DNA of 64,000 nucleotides from contig NZ_RWGU01000041.1 of assembly GCF_003944755.1 (NCBI RefSeq), positions 53,790-117,789 of the forward strand. Reading direction: 5' to 3'. Source of the stretch: Rhodovulum robiginosum (GTDB lineage: Bacteria > Pseudomonadota > Alphaproteobacteria > Rhodobacterales > Rhodobacteraceae). The position numbers and the translations under genes were made by a program. The notes under the pieces were generated by a model, which was not told the DNA's origin, did not search any database, and worked only from the letters and a program-made list of their open reading frames with translations. Shown here piece after piece: positions 48,367-57,846 of the stretch. Each line of letters opens with the position of its first letter. Positions within the stretch are counted from its first letter, which is position 1.

Positions 48367-48714
48367 TCAGCCGCGCGGCAGGAATGCGCGAATCTGGTCG
48401 GCAATCAGTGCGGTTGCCGGGTCGACTTGCATGATATAGGCGCCCGCCCTCTCGGCGACGCTGGCCCCCTCGAGGCGCGCCAGCCGCTCGTTGTAGTTGC
48501 CTTCGCCGATCATCGACAGGAAAACGGCCTTGGTCACGATCACGATCGCAACGACAAACATCGCGGGGCGAAGAAGATTGACGCGCACCGGGGCGCGACG
48601 TGCGTAGGCGGATCGGCCCAGCGTACCCGCAGCCTCGAAGCCATAGCCCCGACGATGCATCTTGTCCACGCGCCGAAGACGGCCTTGAAATTCTTGCATC
48701 TGAGGATCGTACAT
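48367..48714 (-). CDS. Small membrane-anchored protein of unknown function
   Basis: I do not recognise the family. From the ATG at 48714 (GGAGAG 6 bases upstream) the product has 115 residues: a basic N-terminal part (about 1-45), one membrane span (about 47-65, LRPAMFVVAIVIVTKAVFL) and a C-terminal part of about 50 residues with coiled-coil tendency (ERLARLEGASVAERAGA). An ATG four codons upstream is less well placed. Confidence 0.72.
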   Translation of the reverse strand: MYDPQMQEFQGRLRRVDKMHRRGYGFEAAGTLGRSAYARRAPVRVNLLRPAMFVVAIVIVTKAVFLSMIGEGNYNERLARLEGASVAERAGAYIMQVDPATALIADQIRAFLPRG

Positions 48715-48775
48715 AACGCTCTCCATCTGCCCACCACGTGACGATCATGCGTTCCGAATGAGGCGGAAATGGGGC

Positions 48776-49651
48776 TTAGGCCCCTGATTTTTCAAGACAA
48801 AGCGTTGCCCATTCGCCGATTGGCGCCCGGTTGAGAACGATGAGCCCGTTTTCGGCGTAAACGGCCGCCACATCACCGGCCTGATCGCCCAAAATCCCCG
48901 ATAGAATCGCCCGCCCCCCGGGGCGGAGATTCGCGGCGATCTCGGGGGCAAGCGCGATCAGCGGACCCTTCAGGATATTGGCGAAAATCAGGTCGAACGG
49001 CGCGCCGGCGGCAAGGGCGGGATGGTCGAACCCCGCCGCCTCGACACAGTCGACCGCGCCGGCCAGAGCGTTGGCCGCGAGGTTGGCCTCGGCCACCTCC
49101 ACCGCCACCGGGTCGATATCCGATGCGATCACGACGCCGCCCCACAGCCGCGCGGCCGCCATCGCCAGCACCGCCGTGCCGCAGCCGATATCGGCCGTGC
49201 GCGCCGCGGAAAACCCGGCGTCGGCCAGCGCGTCGAGCAGCAGAAGGCACCCCTTGGTGGTACCATGATGGCCGGTTCCAAAGGCCATCGACGCCTCGAT
49301 CAACAGCCCGATGCGGCCCGCGGGCAGCTTGTCAGCATCGTGGCTGCCATAGACAAAGAACCGGCCGGCCTCCACCGGCGCGAGTTCGCGGCGCACCTTG
49401 GCCACCCAGTCGACCTCTGGCAGTTCGGACACCGCGAAATCCGCGGCCCCGTGCATCGCCGCCAGCAGGGCAAGCCCCGCCCGGTCGGGCGCCTCGGTGA
49501 AAAAGCCGCCCACCTCCCACAGGCCAGAGCCGTCTTCCATCTCGAAAACGCCGATGCCGGTGGGCTCCGGGTCCAGACGTTCCAGCGCGGCGCCCAGCGC
49601 CTCGGCGGCGTCCTTGCCCGTGAGAGTGGTCAATGCGGTGAACGTGGGCAT
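48776..49651 (-). CDS. prmA: Ribosomal protein L11 methyltransferase PrmA
   Basis: SAM-dependent trimethylation of ribosomal protein L11. It has 291 residues from the ATG at 49651 (AGGAAAGG upstream). The SAM-binding fold has FGTGHHGTTKGCLLLLDAL (about 132-150), motif I DIGCGTAVLAMAAA and the acidic SDIDPVAVEVAEAN. The NxxxxP-type motif is seen as FANILKGPLIALA. The in-frame extension upstream has no support. Confidence 0.95.
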   Translation of the reverse strand: MPTFTALTTLTGKDAAEALGAALERLDPEPTGIGVFEMEDGSGLWEVGGFFTEAPDRAGLALLAAMHGAADFAVSELPEVDWVAKVRRELAPVEAGRFFVYGSHDADKLPAGRIGLLIEASMAFGTGHHGTTKGCLLLLDALADAGFSAARTADIGCGTAVLAMAAARLWGGVVIASDIDPVAVEVAEANLAANALAGAVDCVEAAGFDHPALAAGAPFDLIFANILKGPLIALAPEIAANLRPGGRAILSGILGDQAGDVAAVYAENGLIVLNRAPIGEWATLCLEKSGA

Positions 49652-49688
49652 CGGCGCGGCCTTTCCTGCTGGGGTCCGGCCTTGGCGC

Positions 49689-50246
49689 CTAGGCGCTGTC
49701 GGCGTGAGGGTCAAGCGCGGCGATAGCCGCCGCGGTGAGCTCTTCCACCGGCGGCGCGGCGTCCAGCCGGATCACCGGGCAGGACAACTCGGCCAGCCAA
49801 AGCTCGTGCTTCAGCCGGTTGCGGCCGGTGAAGTCGGGCGCGTCATAGCCCATCGCGTAATCCAGAAAAGCGCGGTGGTCGGCCTCGAGGGCACCGCCGG
49901 GCGCAATCGCCGCGCCCAGCCGCCGCCGTTCGCGCCGGCGCAGACGGGCCAGGCGCTTGCCCGGCGCCAGCGTCAGGAAGATCACGTGGGTCAGCCGCGG
50001 GATCAGCGCGTCGCCCCACCCCATCAGCGACCCCGCAAGCACCCAGTCCCCGCGCGGGGCAAATACCTCTTCCATCAACGCCACCCGCGAGTCGCGCGAA
50101 CGTTTGACGCGAAAGGGCGGCTCGCTGGGACGCCAGAAGAAATCGTCGGTGTCGAAGGATTGCGAGGCGAGCCTGTCGGCCAGCGCCCGCGCCAATGTCG
50201 AGCAGCCTACCCCGCTCGCGCCGGTGATGTGGATGCGCTGCCCCAC
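49689..50246 (-). CDS. Adenylate-kinase-like P-loop protein with a Lys-less Walker A
   Basis: P-loop NTPase of about 185 residues from the GTG at 50246 (AGGGG upstream). The P-loop reads HITGASGVGCSTLARAL, with Cys at the usual Walker A Lys position. The DTDDFFW segment (about 30-36) resembles the substrate site of nucleotide kinases, and LTLAPGKRLARLRRRERRR the lid. A family of such proteins with T or C for the lysine exists in proteobacteria. The substrate is unknown, and the residue is best described as degenerate. It lies just after msrA. Confidence 0.75.
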   Translation of the reverse strand: MGQRIHITGASGVGCSTLARALADRLASQSFDTDDFFWRPSEPPFRVKRSRDSRVALMEEVFAPRGDWVLAGSLMGWGDALIPRLTHVIFLTLAPGKRLARLRRRERRRLGAAIAPGGALEADHRAFLDYAMGYDAPDFTGRNRLKHELWLAELSCPVIRLDAAPPVEELTAAAIAALDPHADSA

Positions 50247-50262
50247 CGCGCCCCTATCCGCT

Positions 50263-50922
50263 TCAGGCGCCCGTGCCCGCCGGGCAGGTGACGCCGGTGC
50301 CGCCGAGACCGCAATATCCGCCTGGATTCCTGGCCAGGTATTGCTGGTGATAGCCTTCGGCGAAATAGAACGGGGGTGCGGTGCGGATCTCGGTGGTGAT
50401 CGCCCCGAAACCGGCCGAGCGCAGGCGCGCCTGAAACGCGTCGCGGCTGGCCTCGGCGGCCGCCGTCTGCGCCTCGGTATAGGTATAGATGCCCGATCGG
50501 TACTGGGTGCCCCGGTCATTGCCCTGGCGCATGCCCTGCGTCGGGTCGTGCCCTTCCCAGAAGACGCGCAGCAACGCGTCATAGGAGACCTCGGCCGGGT
50601 CGTAGATCAGGCGCACCACCTCGTTATGCCCGGTTCGGCCCGAACAGACCTCTTCGTAGGTCGGGTTGGGCGTGTGGCCTGCGGCATAGCCCGCCATGGT
50701 CAGCCAGACGCCCGGCGTCTTCCAGAACATCCGCTCGACACCCCAAAAGCATCCCATGCCGACCATTGCCTCTTCCATGCCCTCGGGCACCGGCGCTTTC
50801 AGCGGGCGGTCGAACACGAAATGCCGCTCTGCGGTGGGGATCGGCGTGTCGCGGCCGGGCAGCGCGTCGGCCGCGGCCACCATCTCGGTCTTCTTGGTCT
50901 TGTTGGTGTTGAAAAGGAACAT
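50263..50922 (-). CDS. msrA: Peptide methionine sulfoxide reductase MsrA
   Basis: Reduces the S-epimer of methionine sulfoxide. The 219-residue product has the catalytic [10 protein letters not shown] (Cys about residue 57), followed by [29 protein letters not shown] and [22 protein letters not shown]. The C-terminal [16 protein letters not shown] holds two more cysteines that can act as resolving Cys. Divergent from the plus-strand gene at 51057. Confidence 0.97.
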   Translation of the reverse strand: MFLFNTNKTKKTEMVAAADALPGRDTPIPTAERHFVFDRPLKAPVPEGMEEAMVGMGCFWGVERMFWKTPGVWLTMAGYAAGHTPNPTYEEVCSGRTGHNEVVRLIYDPAEVSYDALLRVFWEGHDPTQGMRQGNDRGTQYRSGIYTYTEAQTAAAEASRDAFQARLRSAGFGAITTEIRTAPPFYFAEGYHQQYLARNPGGYCGLGGTGVTCPAGTGA

Positions 50923-51056
50923 CTGTCGCTCCCGCGGTTATGCTGTCGTGCAGAATATAGCGCCCGCTCCGCCCGCGCCAATCGGATGTCTTGCCCATAC
51001 GCCCTTGTACGGCGCAAACTCGACCGAAGAGACGCGCAAAGCGCGGGCGGGGGGCG

Positions 51057-51437
51057 ATGCGGACCTTTGTGATAGTCATCCTGGCCCTGTCGGCGATCGG
51101 GGTCGGCGGCATCGCCGCGGTGATGTACCTTACCGCAGGCCCGGGCGTCCTGGCGCGCCAATTCGTGGTTCTGTCGAGCACCGGGAACTACGACGCGGCG
51201 CGCGCGCTGTTGCATCCGCAACTGCAAAAGGACTTTCCGCCGGAGCTGTTCGAAGAGAGGTTCGCCAGGGTCGCGCCCTATACCGAGGTCTCGTTCGCGT
51301 CGGTCGAGACCACCGAGGCGCACACCAGGCTGCAGGGCCGCGCCACCACTGCGTCCGGCTGCGCGTCGGGACTGGCCTTCGAACTGCGCGAGGGACAGAT
51401 CACCGCCTTCGAGATCAACCCGCTCTGCACCGAGTAG
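51057..51437 (+). CDS. Membrane-anchored small protein of unknown function
   Basis: 126-residue protein starting MRTFVIVILALSAIGVGGIAAVMYL, an N-terminal membrane anchor or uncleaved signal. It is followed by an alpha/beta domain (about 35-125) resembling DUF3887/NTF2-like folds in length and pattern (NYDAARALLHPQLQKDF). No named family is certain. Two cysteines (C99, C123) may pair. A purine-rich GGGCGGGGGGCG precedes the ATG. The longer frame from 50991 is rejected. Confidence 0.72.
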   Translation: MRTFVIVILALSAIGVGGIAAVMYLTAGPGVLARQFVVLSSTGNYDAARALLHPQLQKDFPPELFEERFARVAPYTEVSFASVETTEAHTRLQGRATTASGCASGLAFELREGQITAFEINPLCTE

Positions 51438-51601
51438 AGGCGACGGGCCAGCGGCCGGTTTCCGCGCAGTGCAAGTCCCTGCAGCGCAGCGATTTTCGCG
51501 GGCCACACCCGCTACGCGGCAGACAGACCGGCCGAAGGCTCGATTTTTCGGCCGATTCTGTTGTAGGATTACCTCACTTAAATTTCAGGGAGGACTTCGA
51601 G

Positions 51602-52249
51602 ATGAAGACGATTGCTTTCTCCTTCGCCGCAGCATTGGCGGCCGCGACGGGCGGCCATGCGGCGGTCGTCGGATACACAAGCGAGGCCGCCTGGCTAGCG
51701 GCAGCGGGGGGCGGGCTGTCCTTCGAAGGGTTCGACGGCATTGCCTCGGACACCAGCTTTGCCGGGGCGCCGCTGGATGTCGGCGATTTCACGATCAGCT
51801 ATACCGGCTCGATCTCCGGCGGGTCTTTCAACTACATCGATACGCTGCCCCCGAGTTCGCCCAACAACCTTTTCGCGTCGAACGCGATGATCGGCGGGGT
51901 TAACGAAGGCGAGACGGTGACGCTGACCTTCGACAGCGCGATCACCAGCTTCGGCGCGTCCTTTGCGGCTCTCAATGACAACGCCGACCGGAGCGTGTTC
52001 GAAGTAGGCGGATCAACCCTCCAGCTCGCTCAGAACACTGGCCTAGTGATCGAGTTCTTCGGGGTCGTATCGGACACCCCGTTCACCGAGTTCACCCTGC
52101 GCGGGCTCGCTGCGTCGGAAGGCTACGGCATGGACAACGTGCGCTACGGCGTCGAGCAGACGGTCGTTCCGCTGCCGGCCTCGGCGCTGCTGCTGGGCAG
52201 CGGCCTTGCGCTTGTCGGCGGGCTGTCGCGCCGGCGCCGGCGGTCATAA
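51602..52249 (+). CDS. VPLPA-CTERM sorting-domain protein
   Basis: Exported protein of 215 residues with a signal peptide ending GGHA. The C-terminal tripartite sorting signal is VPLPASALLLGSGLALVGGLSRRRRRS: VPLPA motif, hydrophobic span and Arg cluster. Such proteins are handled by an exosortase (XrtD type in this group), not found here. The mature part is a Gly/Ser-rich beta-type domain (FEGFDGIASDTSFAGAPLDVGDF) typical of PEP-CTERM-like proteins in biofilm or exopolysaccharide contexts. GGGAGG lies 8 bases upstream. Confidence 0.92.
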   Translation: MKTIAFSFAAALAAATGGHAAVVGYTSEAAWLAAAGGGLSFEGFDGIASDTSFAGAPLDVGDFTISYTGSISGGSFNYIDTLPPSSPNNLFASNAMIGGVNEGETVTLTFDSAITSFGASFAALNDNADRSVFEVGGSTLQLAQNTGLVIEFFGVVSDTPFTEFTLRGLAASEGYGMDNVRYGVEQTVVPLPASALLLGSGLALVGGLSRRRRRS

Positions 52250-52288
52250 GATCGTAGGTTTCGGCGCGACACCGCGCCCGGTATCGAC

Positions 52289-52312
52289 CACGGCCGGCGA
52301 GGGCCGGCCGTG
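52289..52312. terminator. Convergent-gap hairpin between VPLPA gene and MFS gene
   Basis: CACGGCCGGC pairs perfectly with GCCGGCCGTG around a GAGG loop (10-base stem). There is no T-run on either strand. It lies between two convergent stops and may slow both transcripts, but a rho-independent role is uncertain. Confidence 0.4.
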
Positions 52313-52348
52313 CGCCCCGCCGCCGGCGGCTGGGCGATCTTGCGCAGG

Positions 52349-53581
52349 CTATTCCGCGGGGGTGGGGACGAAGGCCGAAAAGACCGTCTCGTTGCCCGGT
52401 TCGGGGTGGCGCGGGATCATCAGCGCCAGCATCAGCGACGCCGCGGCCATCCCCGCGGCCAGCGCGAACACCCCGCCTGGCGAGGTGACCCAGAGATAGC
52501 CCAGCGTGGCGGGCAGAAAGACCGCCGCGATATGGTTGATGGTAAAGGCGACGGCGGCGGTGGGCGCGATGTCGCCCGGATCGGCGATCTTCTGGAAATA
52601 GGTCTTCAGCGCGAAGGCGAGCGCAAAGAACATGTGGTCGATCACGTAAAGTGCTGCGGCCAACACCACGCCCCAGCCGAAATAGTAGATGCCCCCATAC
52701 GCCAGGAACACCGCGATCAGCCCGATATATTCGAAGGCCAGCGCGCGGCGTTCGCCCCATTTCGCCACCGCCCGCCCCATCAGCGGCGCGAAGGCCATGT
52801 TGGCCACGAAGTTGATCAGGAACAGCGCCGTGACCTCGTGCACCTCGAAGCCGAAGCGTTCCACCATCATGAAGGCGGCGAACACCACGAAGATCTGCCG
52901 CCGCGCGCCCGACATGAACTGGAGCAGGTAATAGAGCCAGTAACGCCGGCGCAGGATCAGCCGCTTGATCTGCGGGTTGGGCGCCTCGAACTGCGGGTAG
53001 GCCAGCAGGCAAAAGACCGCCACCGCAGCGGTAAAGCCCCCCGCCGACAGGTAGACGAACGCATAGCTGAGATCGAACGCCTGCCAGGTGACGACCAGCA
53101 GGCCATAGGCCAAAAGCGAGGCGGCCGAGCCCGCGGCCACCAGCCAGCCCAGCGTTTGCGGCGCGCGTTCCTTGTCGATCCATTGCAGTTGCAGCGACTG
53201 GTTGACCGTCTCGTAATAGTGAAACCCGATCGAGCTGAGCATCGTCACCGTCAAGAGCCCTGCGAGCGTCGGGAAAAAGGCGGTCACCGCCGTCGCCGCG
53301 CCCAGCATGAAGAGCGCGACAACGCCGAGCACCTGTTCGCGGATGAAGATGATCAGCGCGATCACCCCGACCGCCAGAAAGCCCGGTATCTCGCGCACCG
53401 TGTGCAGCCAGCCGATCTCGACCCCGGTGAAATCCGCCGCCTCGATGACGAAATTGTTGAGCAGCGCCGACCAGGTGGCAAAGGCCACCGGCATGGCGAA
53501 TGCCATCAGGAACAAGAGGCTGACCGGCCGCCGCCAAAGCGGCAGCGCCGGTGCCTCGGCGAGGCGGACAAGGCGGCGCAT
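52349..53581 (-). CDS. Major facilitator superfamily transporter
   Basis: Membrane protein of 410 residues with about 12 hydrophobic spans, MFS-like (motif-A region is weak; SGARRQIFVVFAAFMMVERFG begins the second half). No substrate can be inferred. The start at 53581 is preceded by no clear ribosome site, so it may begin a few codons later. It is divergent from the YeeE gene with an FNR-type box in the 133-base gap, so its expression could be oxygen-linked. Confidence 0.85.
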   Translation of the reverse strand: MRRLVRLAEAPALPLWRRPVSLLFLMAFAMPVAFATWSALLNNFVIEAADFTGVEIGWLHTVREIPGFLAVGVIALIIFIREQVLGVVALFMLGAATAVTAFFPTLAGLLTVTMLSSIGFHYYETVNQSLQLQWIDKERAPQTLGWLVAAGSAASLLAYGLLVVTWQAFDLSYAFVYLSAGGFTAAVAVFCLLAYPQFEAPNPQIKRLILRRRYWLYYLLQFMSGARRQIFVVFAAFMMVERFGFEVHEVTALFLINFVANMAFAPLMGRAVAKWGERRALAFEYIGLIAVFLAYGGIYYFGWGVVLAAALYVIDHMFFALAFALKTYFQKIADPGDIAPTAAVAFTINHIAAVFLPATLGYLWVTSPGGVFALAAGMAAASLMLALMIPRHPEPGNETVFSAFVPTPAE

Positions 53582-53637
53582 GGCTGGGCCATTACGCCGT
53601 TTTTGCCGTCTTGGCGAGGCCCAATTCGCGGTGCTGC

Positions 53638-53651
53638 CTGATCTGGATCAA
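53638..53651. promoter_or_regulatory. Candidate FnrL (FNR-type) operator
   Basis: CTGAT-CTGG-ATCAA matches the TTGAT-N4-ATCAA consensus in 9 of 10 positions. CACAAT at 53678-53683 could be a -10 and would put the site near -41.5 for the YeeE gene, the class II activating position. Both divergent genes could be controlled. The evidence is a motif match only. Confidence 0.55.
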
Positions 53652-53714
53652 GGCTCGGCCCCGTCCATTATTGCATCCACAATCAAACTCTGTGGGCCCT
53701 TGGGAGACGCGGGC

Positions 53715-54779
53715 ATGGACATACTGTCATTGGTGGAAGGCATCGGCGAAACGCCGGCTGCGGCGATTTTCGGCCTGGTCACCGGCATGATCTTCGGCGT
53801 GGCGGCGCAACGTTCGGCCTTCTGCCTGCGCGCCGCGACCGTCGAATTCGCCCGCGGGCAAATGGGCTCGAAGGTGGCGGTGTGGCTCTTGTGCTTTTCC
53901 ACCGCGCTGGTCTGGGTTCAGGCCGCCGAACTCGCCGGACTGATGCGGACGGGTGACGCGCGGATCATGGCGGTCACGGGCTCGTGGTCGGGGGCGATCA
54001 TCGGCGGGCTGATCTTCGGCGTGGGCATGGTTCTGGCGCGCGGCTGTCCGGGGCGGTTGTTGGTGCTGGCGGCCACGGGCAACCTGCGCTCGGTCATCTC
54101 CGGGCTGATCTTTGCCGTGCTCGCGCAGATGAGCCTGCATGGCTGGCTGTCGCCCCTGCGCGATAAGCTGGCAGCGCTCTGGATCACGCCGGGCGGGCGT
54201 AATGTCAACCTGATCGACGCGGCCGGCCTGCCCGACGTGTCGGGGCTGCTCATGGGATTTTTCTTCGCCGCGCTGGCCCTCTGGATGGCCCGGCGCAACC
54301 GCATATCGTTTCGCAAGCTCTTCTTCGGCGCGGGCGTCGGCTTTTCGGTGGCTGTGGGATGGGTGCTGACCTTCGGCCTCAGCGAGGTCAGCTTCGAGCC
54401 GGTGCAAATCGAGAGCCTCACCTTCACCGGCCCCTCGGCCAACATGCTGATGTTCTTCCTCGAACGCCCGGCGATCCTGCATTTCGATGTCGGGCTGGTG
54501 CCCGGCGTGTTCCTGGGCTCGTTCCTGGCCGCCTGGATCGCGGGCGATCTGCGCTTCCAGGGGTTCGAGAACGAGGTCAACATGCGCAAGGCGATGATCG
54601 GCGCGGCGCTGATGGGTTTTGGCGGGATGCTGGCGGGCGGCTGCTCGATCGGGGCGGGCGTGACCGGCGCGTCGATCTTCGCGGGCACGATGTGGGCCGC
54701 GCTGTTTGCCATGTGGATCGGCGGCATGGCGACGGATTATCTGGTCGACCAGCCCAGGGGCGCTGCAAAGACCGCGTGA
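53715..54779 (+). CDS. YeeE/YedE-family sulfur (thiosulfate) importer
   Basis: Inner-membrane transporter of 354 residues with about 9 spans, related to TsuA/YeeE, which imports thiosulfate or sulfur through conserved cysteines. [18 protein letters not shown] and [13 protein letters not shown] carry the hallmark Cys residues. QRSAFCLRA near the N-terminus has a third. The ATG at 53715 follows GGAG. The frame from 53307 overlaps the MFS gene and is rejected. No TusA-like partner gene is adjacent. Confidence 0.9.
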   Translation: MDILSLVEGIGETPAAAIFGLVTGMIFGVAAQRSAFCLRAATVEFARGQMGSKVAVWLLCFSTALVWVQAAELAGLMRTGDARIMAVTGSWSGAIIGGLIFGVGMVLARGCPGRLLVLAATGNLRSVISGLIFAVLAQMSLHGWLSPLRDKLAALWITPGGRNVNLIDAAGLPDVSGLLMGFFFAALALWMARRNRISFRKLFFGAGVGFSVAVGWVLTFGLSEVSFEPVQIESLTFTGPSANMLMFFLERPAILHFDVGLVPGVFLGSFLAAWIAGDLRFQGFENEVNMRKAMIGAALMGFGGMLAGGCSIGAGVTGASIFAGTMWAALFAMWIGGMATDYLVDQPRGAAKTA

Positions 54780-54858
54780 CGGGCACGGCATTCTACGAAG
54801 GATTTTGCCGGGGAGGTTGCGGCTTTCTTGGGCCGGGCGGTACCTGCGCGTCCCTTTC

Positions 54859-57057
54859 CTAGAAAAAGCTCTGCGGGTCGATGTCGATCTGAAGGCGCAT
54901 GTCGCCGGTCAGCTTGACCCCTTTCAGCCAGTCCTTCAGCGCCGCCTGCAACGGCGCGCCCTTGTCGGCCTTGACCAGCATCCGCACCCGGTGCCGCCCG
55001 CGGATGCGCGCGATGGGGGCCGGCGCGGGGCCGAAGACCTGCGCCCCGACCCGCCTGAGCGCCGCGTCGTTGCGCGCCAGCTCGGTGCCCAGCGCAAAGG
55101 CCGGCTGCGCCGCGCCCGCCGACAGGATGATCCCGGCCATGCGCCCGTAGGGCGGCATGCCCGCCGCGCGCCGTTCGGCCGCCTCGGCGCGCCAGAAGCC
55201 TTCCTCGTCGCCGGTCAGGATGGCGCGGATCACCGGGTGCTCGGGCTGGCAGGTCTGCAACAGCGCCAGCCCCTCTTGCCCACCTTCGCGCCCCGCGCGC
55301 CCGGCGACCTGACGCATCAGTTGAAAGGTCCGTTCCGCCGCGCGCAGGTCGGAGCCCTGAAGCCCCAGATCGGCGTCGATGGCGCCCACCAGCGTCAGCT
55401 TGGGAAAGTTGTGGCCCTTGGCCACAAGCTGCGTGCCGATGATCAGGTCGGCCTCGCCACCCGCAATCGCCTCGATCTGCTCTTTCAGCGCGCGCGCCGA
55501 GCCGAAGAGATCGGACGACAGCACCGCCAGCCGCGCCTCGGGGAACAGCGCCGCGGCCTCTTCGGCCAGCCGCTCCACGCCGGGGCCCACCGGCGCCAGC
55601 TTGCCCTCGACCGCGCAGGAGGGGCAGGTCTCGGGGATGGGGCGCGTCTCGCCGCACTGGTGGCAGACGAGGCGTTTCAGGAACCGGTGCTCGACCATGC
55701 GCGCATCGCAATGCGCGCAGCCGATCTGGTGGCCGCAGGCCCGGCAGACCGTCACGGGCGCATAGCCCCGGCGGTTGAGAAACAACAGCGCCTGTTCCCC
55801 GGCCGCGATCCTTGCGGCCACGGCCGATTGCAGGCTGGGCGAAATCCAGCGGCCCGGGGGCAGGTCCTCGGCGCGCAGGTCGATGGCACGCATCTCGGGC
55901 AGCTCCGCCGCGCCGAACCGCGCTGCAAGGTCGAGGCGCTGGTACTTGCCCGCCTCGGCATTGGCCCAGCTTTCCAGCGACGGCGTGGCCGAGGCCAGCA
56001 CCACCTGCGCCCCGCAGATCGAGGCGCGCAGCACGGCCATGTCGCGGGCGTTGTAGAACACCCCCTCTTCCTGCTTGTAAGAGCTGTCATGTTCCTCGTC
56101 GACGACGACCAGCCCGAGGTCTCGAAACGGCAGGAACAGCGCCGAGCGCGCGCCCACCACCAGCTGCGCGCCGCCCTCGCCCACCATGCGCCAGCACCGC
56201 CGCCGCTCGGTCAGGGTCACGCCCGAATGCCACTCGGCGGGCCGCGCGCCAAAGCGCGCCTCGACGCGCGACAGGAACTCGGCGGTCAGCGCGATTTCCG
56301 GCAAGAGTACCAGCGCCTGCCGGCCTTGCCGCAGACACGCCGCCACCGCTTCGAGATAGACCTCGGTCTTGCCCGAGCCGGTGACGCCTTTCAGCAGCGT
56401 CACCCCAAAGCCCCCCGCGGCGACCCCGGTACGGAGCCGCCCGGCCGCCGCCGCCTGGTCGGGCGAGAGCGCCACGCCCGGCCGCGCCGGGTCGAGCCGG
56501 GGATAGGGCCGGTCGCGCGGCGTGTCTTCCTCAAGCACGACGCCCTGTTTCACCAGCCCCTTGATCACCGAGTGGGACACGCCGGCCTGCGCCGCCAACT
56601 CGCCCAGCGTGAAGGCGAGCCCGCCATAGGCGTCGAGCACCTCCAGCACCCGCGCGCGCGCGGCGGTCGCGCGCTCGGGCGCGCCGGTGCCCCGCCGATA
56701 GACCTTCTGCATCGCCGGCCCGTCGCCCAGCCCCGGCGCGCGGGTGGCAAGCCTGAGCATCGCCGGGAGCGGCGTCAGCGTGTAGTCGGCCGCCCGGCCC
56801 AGAAAGAGCCGCATCTCGTCGCGCATCGGCGCGGCGTCGAGAACCCGGGCCACCGGGCGCAGCTTGGCGGCGTCGAAATCGCCCTGCCCTTCGCCCCAGA
56901 CCACGCCCAGAACGCGGCGCGGCCCCAGCGGCGCCTCGACGAAATCCCCGACCGAACAGCCCCCCGGCGGCGCGCGGTAGTCGAGAACCCGGTCGAGCGG
57001 CTGGGCGGTCAGCACCCCCAGCCGCGCCCCTTCGGCGAAATCGGGCCGGCCGGTCAC
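54859..57057 (-). CDS. priA: Primosomal protein N' (PriA helicase)
   Basis: Superfamily 2 helicase that restarts stalled replication forks. The 732 residues contain motif [17 protein letters not shown], motif [17 protein letters not shown] (DEEH) and [10 protein letters not shown]. The zinc-binding Cys cluster [13 protein letters not shown] ... CHQCG ... CPSC (near 430-475) is complete, followed by [19 protein letters not shown] start at 57057. It is convergent with YeeE and divergent from the transaldolase gene. Confidence 0.95.
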   Translation of the reverse strand: MTGRPDFAEGARLGVLTAQPLDRVLDYRAPPGGCSVGDFVEAPLGPRRVLGVVWGEGQGDFDAAKLRPVARVLDAAPMRDEMRLFLGRAADYTLTPLPAMLRLATRAPGLGDGPAMQKVYRRGTGAPERATAARARVLEVLDAYGGLAFTLGELAAQAGVSHSVIKGLVKQGVVLEEDTPRDRPYPRLDPARPGVALSPDQAAAAGRLRTGVAAGGFGVTLLKGVTGSGKTEVYLEAVAACLRQGRQALVLLPEIALTAEFLSRVEARFGARPAEWHSGVTLTERRRCWRMVGEGGAQLVVGARSALFLPFRDLGLVVVDEEHDSSYKQEEGVFYNARDMAVLRASICGAQVVLASATPSLESWANAEAGKYQRLDLAARFGAAELPEMRAIDLRAEDLPPGRWISPSLQSAVAARIAAGEQALLFLNRRGYAPVTVCRACGHQIGCAHCDARMVEHRFLKRLVCHQCGETRPIPETCPSCAVEGKLAPVGPGVERLAEEAAALFPEARLAVLSSDLFGSARALKEQIEAIAGGEADLIIGTQLVAKGHNFPKLTLVGAIDADLGLQGSDLRAAERTFQLMRQVAGRAGREGGQEGLALLQTCQPEHPVIRAILTGDEEGFWRAEAAERRAAGMPPYGRMAGIILSAGAAQPAFALGTELARNDAALRRVGAQVFGPAPAPIARIRGRHRVRMLVKADKGAPLQAALKDWLKGVKLTGDMRLQIDIDPQSFF

Positions 57058-57147
57058 GCGCCGCGCCCGGCGACAGAGGCTTTCGGAAGCCGGGCCAATC
57101 CGGTATCACGGGCGCGACATTTGGCCCCCCAACGCAGGAATCCTCCC

Positions 57148-57801
57148 ATGAAATTCTTCGTCGATACCGCCGATGTGGCCGCCATCGCCGAACTGGCCGA
57201 GCTCGGAATGGTCGATGGCGTGACCACCAACCCCTCGCTCATCCTGAAATCGGGCCGCGACATCCTGGAAGTGACGCGCGAGATCTGCGGGCTGGTCGAT
57301 GGCCCCGTATCGGCGGAGGTCGTCGCGCTGAGCGCGCCCGAGATGATCGACGAAGGCCGCAAGCTGGCCGACATCGCGCCCAACATCGCGGTCAAGGTGC
57401 CGCTGACCTGGGACGGGCTGAAAGCGTGCAAGGCGCTGACCACGGAAGGGTTTACCGTCAACGTGACGCTCTGCTTCTCGGCCGGGCAGGCGCTGCTGGC
57501 CGCCAAGGCGGGCGCCAGCTTCGTCTCGCCCTTCATCGGGCGGCTCGACGACATCAACATGGACGGCATGGACCTGATCGCGGATATCCGCACGATCTAC
57601 GACAATTACGGCTTCGGGACCGAGATACTGGCGGCCTCGATCCGTTCGGTCAACCACGTAACCCAGGCTGCGCTGATGGGCGCGGATGTGGCCACCGCGC
57701 CACCCGACGTGCTGAAAAAGATGGCCGAACATCCGCTGACCGATAAAGGGCTTGCCGCCTTCATGGCGGACTGGGAAAAAACGGGGCAGAAAATCCTTTG
57801 A
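57148..57801 (+). CDS. Small transaldolase / fructose-6-phosphate aldolase family
   Basis: TIM-barrel Schiff-base enzyme of 217 residues. The N-terminus [16 protein letters not shown] and [13 protein letters not shown] are characteristic. The Schiff-base Lys is in NIAVKVPLT (about K86). [12 protein letters not shown] and [26 protein letters not shown] follow. Sequences of this length are annotated either as transaldolase (TalC) or fructose-6-phosphate aldolase, and I cannot separate the two from sequence. It supports the pentose phosphate or related route. Confidence 0.93.
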   Translation: MKFFVDTADVAAIAELAELGMVDGVTTNPSLILKSGRDILEVTREICGLVDGPVSAEVVALSAPEMIDEGRKLADIAPNIAVKVPLTWDGLKACKALTTEGFTVNVTLCFSAGQALLAAKAGASFVSPFIGRLDDINMDGMDLIADIRTIYDNYGFGTEILAASIRSVNHVTQAALMGADVATAPPDVLKKMAEHPLTDKGLAAFMADWEKTGQKIL

Positions 57802-57846
57802 ATCTGGTGTAGTATCCAGAGAACTTAAACGAGCCGAGGCAAGAAT

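Noticed and set aside
54706..57801. 1031-codon plus-strand frame ending in the transaldolase
   Set aside because: The 3' end is the true transaldolase from the ATG at 57148. The preceding 800 codons are antisense to priA, which has complete helicase and zinc motifs.
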